DNA of 8,401 nucleotides from an uncultured cyanobacterium (GTDB lineage Bacteria; Cyanobacteriota; Vampirovibrionia; Gastranaerophilales; Gastranaerophilaceae), in NCBI GenBank assembly GCA_945836835.1, contig CAMAML010000038.1, positions 1-8,401 on the forward strand, written 5' to 3'. The notes beneath the pieces were generated by a model, which worked only from the letters and a program-made list of their open reading frames with translations, made no database searches and was not told the DNA's origin. Shown here one piece after another: positions 6,921-8,401 of this stretch; the first letter of the stretch is position 1, and every line of letters starts with the position of its first letter. Both the position numbers and the translations under genes were made by a program.

Positions 6921-8138
6921 ATGGAAATTTACAATTATGAAGCGTTAAGAGACGGCAGAGAAATAGTCAAGGGTAAAATTGAGGCGGAAGACGTCCAAGA
7001 CGCCCGTGACAAGGTTCGCAAGCTGGGGTTTACTCCGACAAAAGTTTATGAAGAACGATATACAAGGGACTCTAAAACGGGTACGACGGTTGCAACGGGG
7101 CAGATGAAGGCTTTGAGCCTGGCTGAAAAGATTGAGTTAACTTCTACTCTTCAAATTCTGGCTTCGTCGGGGATTCCAATGATTGAGTCTTTGCTGTTTA
7201 TCGAAAACGATGCGGCAAAACTTAAGATACGTCTTGTTGCAAAAGAACTCAGAACCCAGATTATGGGCGGTGCAAGTTTTTCCGATACATTGGCAAAATA
7301 TCCGCAACAGTTCGGGCAAATCTATATCGGGCTTTGTAAGGCGGGTGAAGACTCCGGTGAATTGGAAAGAACCTTGGATCGTTTGTTGGAAATCTTGAAC
7401 AAACAATCAAATATTAAGGGAAAAGTTATCGGAACATTGATGTACCCGATGTTCGTTATCATTTTGGCGGTAATTATCGTACTGGTCATGTTGATGTTCG
7501 TATTTCCTGTTTTCAAAGAGATGTTTGACAATATGGGAAAAGAATTACCATGGATTACCGCAACCCTGATGGCTATCGGGCTGTTTTTGAAGCAGTTTTG
7601 GTATTTGGTACCGCTTATGTTAGGTTCGGTTGCTGCAATGTTTATATATCTTTTCAGATGGGAACCGAGCAGGAGAAAGATTGACGAATGGTCTTTGGAA
7701 ATCCCGTTGTTAAAGGATTTGGTACAATATTCAAATTTTGCGAACTTTATTGCGGTTATGCAGGTTGCGTATGATGCGGGCGTGCCGATTGTCGAGTGTT
7801 TGTATTTGTCGATTTTGACGCTTACAAACTATACGCTCAAAGAAAAAATCGACTCCGCAACCACATTGGTTCAACAGGGGCAACACTTGTCGGTCGCATT
7901 GAGAAGTACAAACTCCGTCCCTAAAATGATTTTGTTTATGATTGCAACGGGTGAACAGTCGGGACGTTTGGGCGATATGTTATTGCAGGCAACAAGATAT
8001 ATTGACAAAAAACTGGACGACATTGTCGATACTTTGACAAAGATGATTGAGCCTTTGATGTTAATCGTAATCGGTTCAATCGTATTGACTTTGGCATTGG
8101 CATTGTACTTACCGTTGTTCGGTTCTTACACGGATTAA
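6921..8138 (+). CDS. pilC: PilC/GspF-family inner-membrane platform protein, copy 2 (complete)
   Basis: Polytopic platform protein that the neighbouring ATPase acts on to insert pilins or pseudopilins into the filament. The 405 residues are the usual family length. The N-terminus (MEIYNYEALRDGREIVKGKI) is the standard 'Y.Y.A.d..G....G.i.A' start of PilC/GspF, which supports ATG 6921. The first T2SSF domain is about 67-196 with GEDSG at 142-146; the second is about 270-394 with GEQSG at 344-348 followed by LGDML. Transmembrane segments are predicted by hydrophobicity near 172-196, 222-245 and 378-399. It is clearly paralogous to the platform protein at the window start: AYDAGVPI, FPxF and ATGE are shared, but the loops diverge. 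Its position right after the ATPase gene makes it the likely partner of that ATPase. The next gene begins 7 nt after the stop. Confidence 0.96.
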   Translation: MEIYNYEALRDGREIVKGKIEAEDVQDARDKVRKLGFTPTKVYEERYTRDSKTGTTVATGQMKALSLAEKIELTSTLQILASSGIPMIESLLFIENDAAKLKIRLVAKELRTQIMGGASFSDTLAKYPQQFGQIYIGLCKAGEDSGELERTLDRLLEILNKQSNIKGKVIGTLMYPMFVIILAVIIVLVMLMFVFPVFKEMFDNMGKELPWITATLMAIGLFLKQFWYLVPLMLGSVAAMFIYLFRWEPSRRKIDEWSLEIPLLKDLVQYSNFANFIAVMQVAYDAGVPIVECLYLSILTLTNYTLKEKIDSATTLVQQGQHLSVALRSTNSVPKMILFMIATGEQSGRLGDMLLQATRYIDKKLDDIVDTLTKMIEPLMLIVIGSIVLTLALALYLPLFGSYTD

Positions 8139-8145
8139 TAAGATT

Positions 8146-8401
8146 ATGGAAAACGAAAAAAGAACGATTGTTATAACGGGTGCAACCTCAGGAATAGGAA
8201 ATCGTTTGGCGGAAACTTACGCAATAAATGAAGATTGTACCGTGTTTGCAGGGTATAGAAATCCCGAGCATAAAAAAGAGTTGGAGAGTATATCTTCAAA
8301 CGTAATTCCTTTTAATATTGATATGGAAAAACCTTCTCTTATTGACTGGGCTGCGATGTCGATAAAGAAACGGGTTTCGAAAGTTGACTTGCTGATAAAT
8401 T
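8146..8401 (+). CDS. Short-chain dehydrogenase/reductase (SDR), 3' end outside window
   Basis: The first 85 codons of a probable NAD(P)-dependent oxidoreductase with a Rossmann fold. The glycine-rich cofactor loop TGATSGIG is at residues 11-18, after a beta-strand TIVI. FNIDM at 56-60 holds the Asp that usually contacts the adenine, and DLLIN at 81-85 is the start of the conserved NAG/NNAG strand, cut by the window end. GYR at 36-38, with Arg after the second strand, hints at NADP(H) preference, a weak inference. The catalytic Ser-Tyr-Lys region lies outside. It begins 7 nt after the platform gene with only a weak AAG-type ribosome binding site, so it is probably cotranscribed and perhaps translationally coupled. 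Substrate unknown; nothing ties it to pilus assembly except position. Confidence 0.88.
   Translation, partial: MENEKRTIVITGATSGIGNRLAETYAINEDCTVFAGYRNPEHKKELESISSNVIPFNIDMEKPSLIDWAAMSIKKRVSKVDLLIN

Noticed and set aside
7183..7398. 71-codon + strand frame inside platform copy 2
   Set aside because: It is a shadow of the platform gene in another frame, with no domain pattern of its own.

Overview
The window looks like part of a diderm (outer-membrane) bacterial chromosome of moderately low GC, roughly 40% by eye. The diderm reading rests on an outer-membrane secretin with a signal peptide and a lipoprotein with a lipobox. The lineage cannot be fixed from the sequence. All real genes are on the + strand. 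There are no RNA genes, insertion sequences, CRISPR arrays or phage genes.

Layout: (1) 3-1172, an inner-membrane platform protein of the PilC/GspF family, cut at its 5' end by the window edge. (2) 1305-2180, a P-loop kinase of the uridine kinase/phosphoribulokinase family with an N-terminal extension. (3) 2181-2353, an AT-rich control region with a near-consensus sigma70-type promoter and a possible second promoter. (4) 2354-8138, a compact run of four genes: a PilP-like lipoprotein, a secretin, a PilB/GspE-type ATPase with an elaborated N-terminus, and a second PilC/GspF-type platform protein. (5) 8146-8401, the start of a short-chain dehydrogenase/reductase, 7 nt after the platform gene and cut by the window end.

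Genes in (4) together encode the core of a type IV filament machine (type IV pilus, MSHA-like pilus or type II secretion). The secretin forms the outer-membrane pore. The PilP-like lipoprotein probably links it to the inner membrane. The ATPase drives pilin assembly from the cytoplasm through the polytopic platform protein. The order PilP-like/secretin/ATPase/platform resembles the MshK-L-E-G order of MSHA pilus loci, without the genes that separate L and E there. No pilin, prepilin peptidase or PilM/N/O homologue lies in the window.

The system itself is a recognisable family. The less ordinary points are the ATPase N-terminus (an extra half-domain plus a modified c-di-GMP-type motif), an acidic and Gly/Ser-rich insertion in the secretin periplasmic region, and two diverged platform paralogues about 5.7 kb apart with a kinase between them. 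I found no evidence of a wholly undescribed system.
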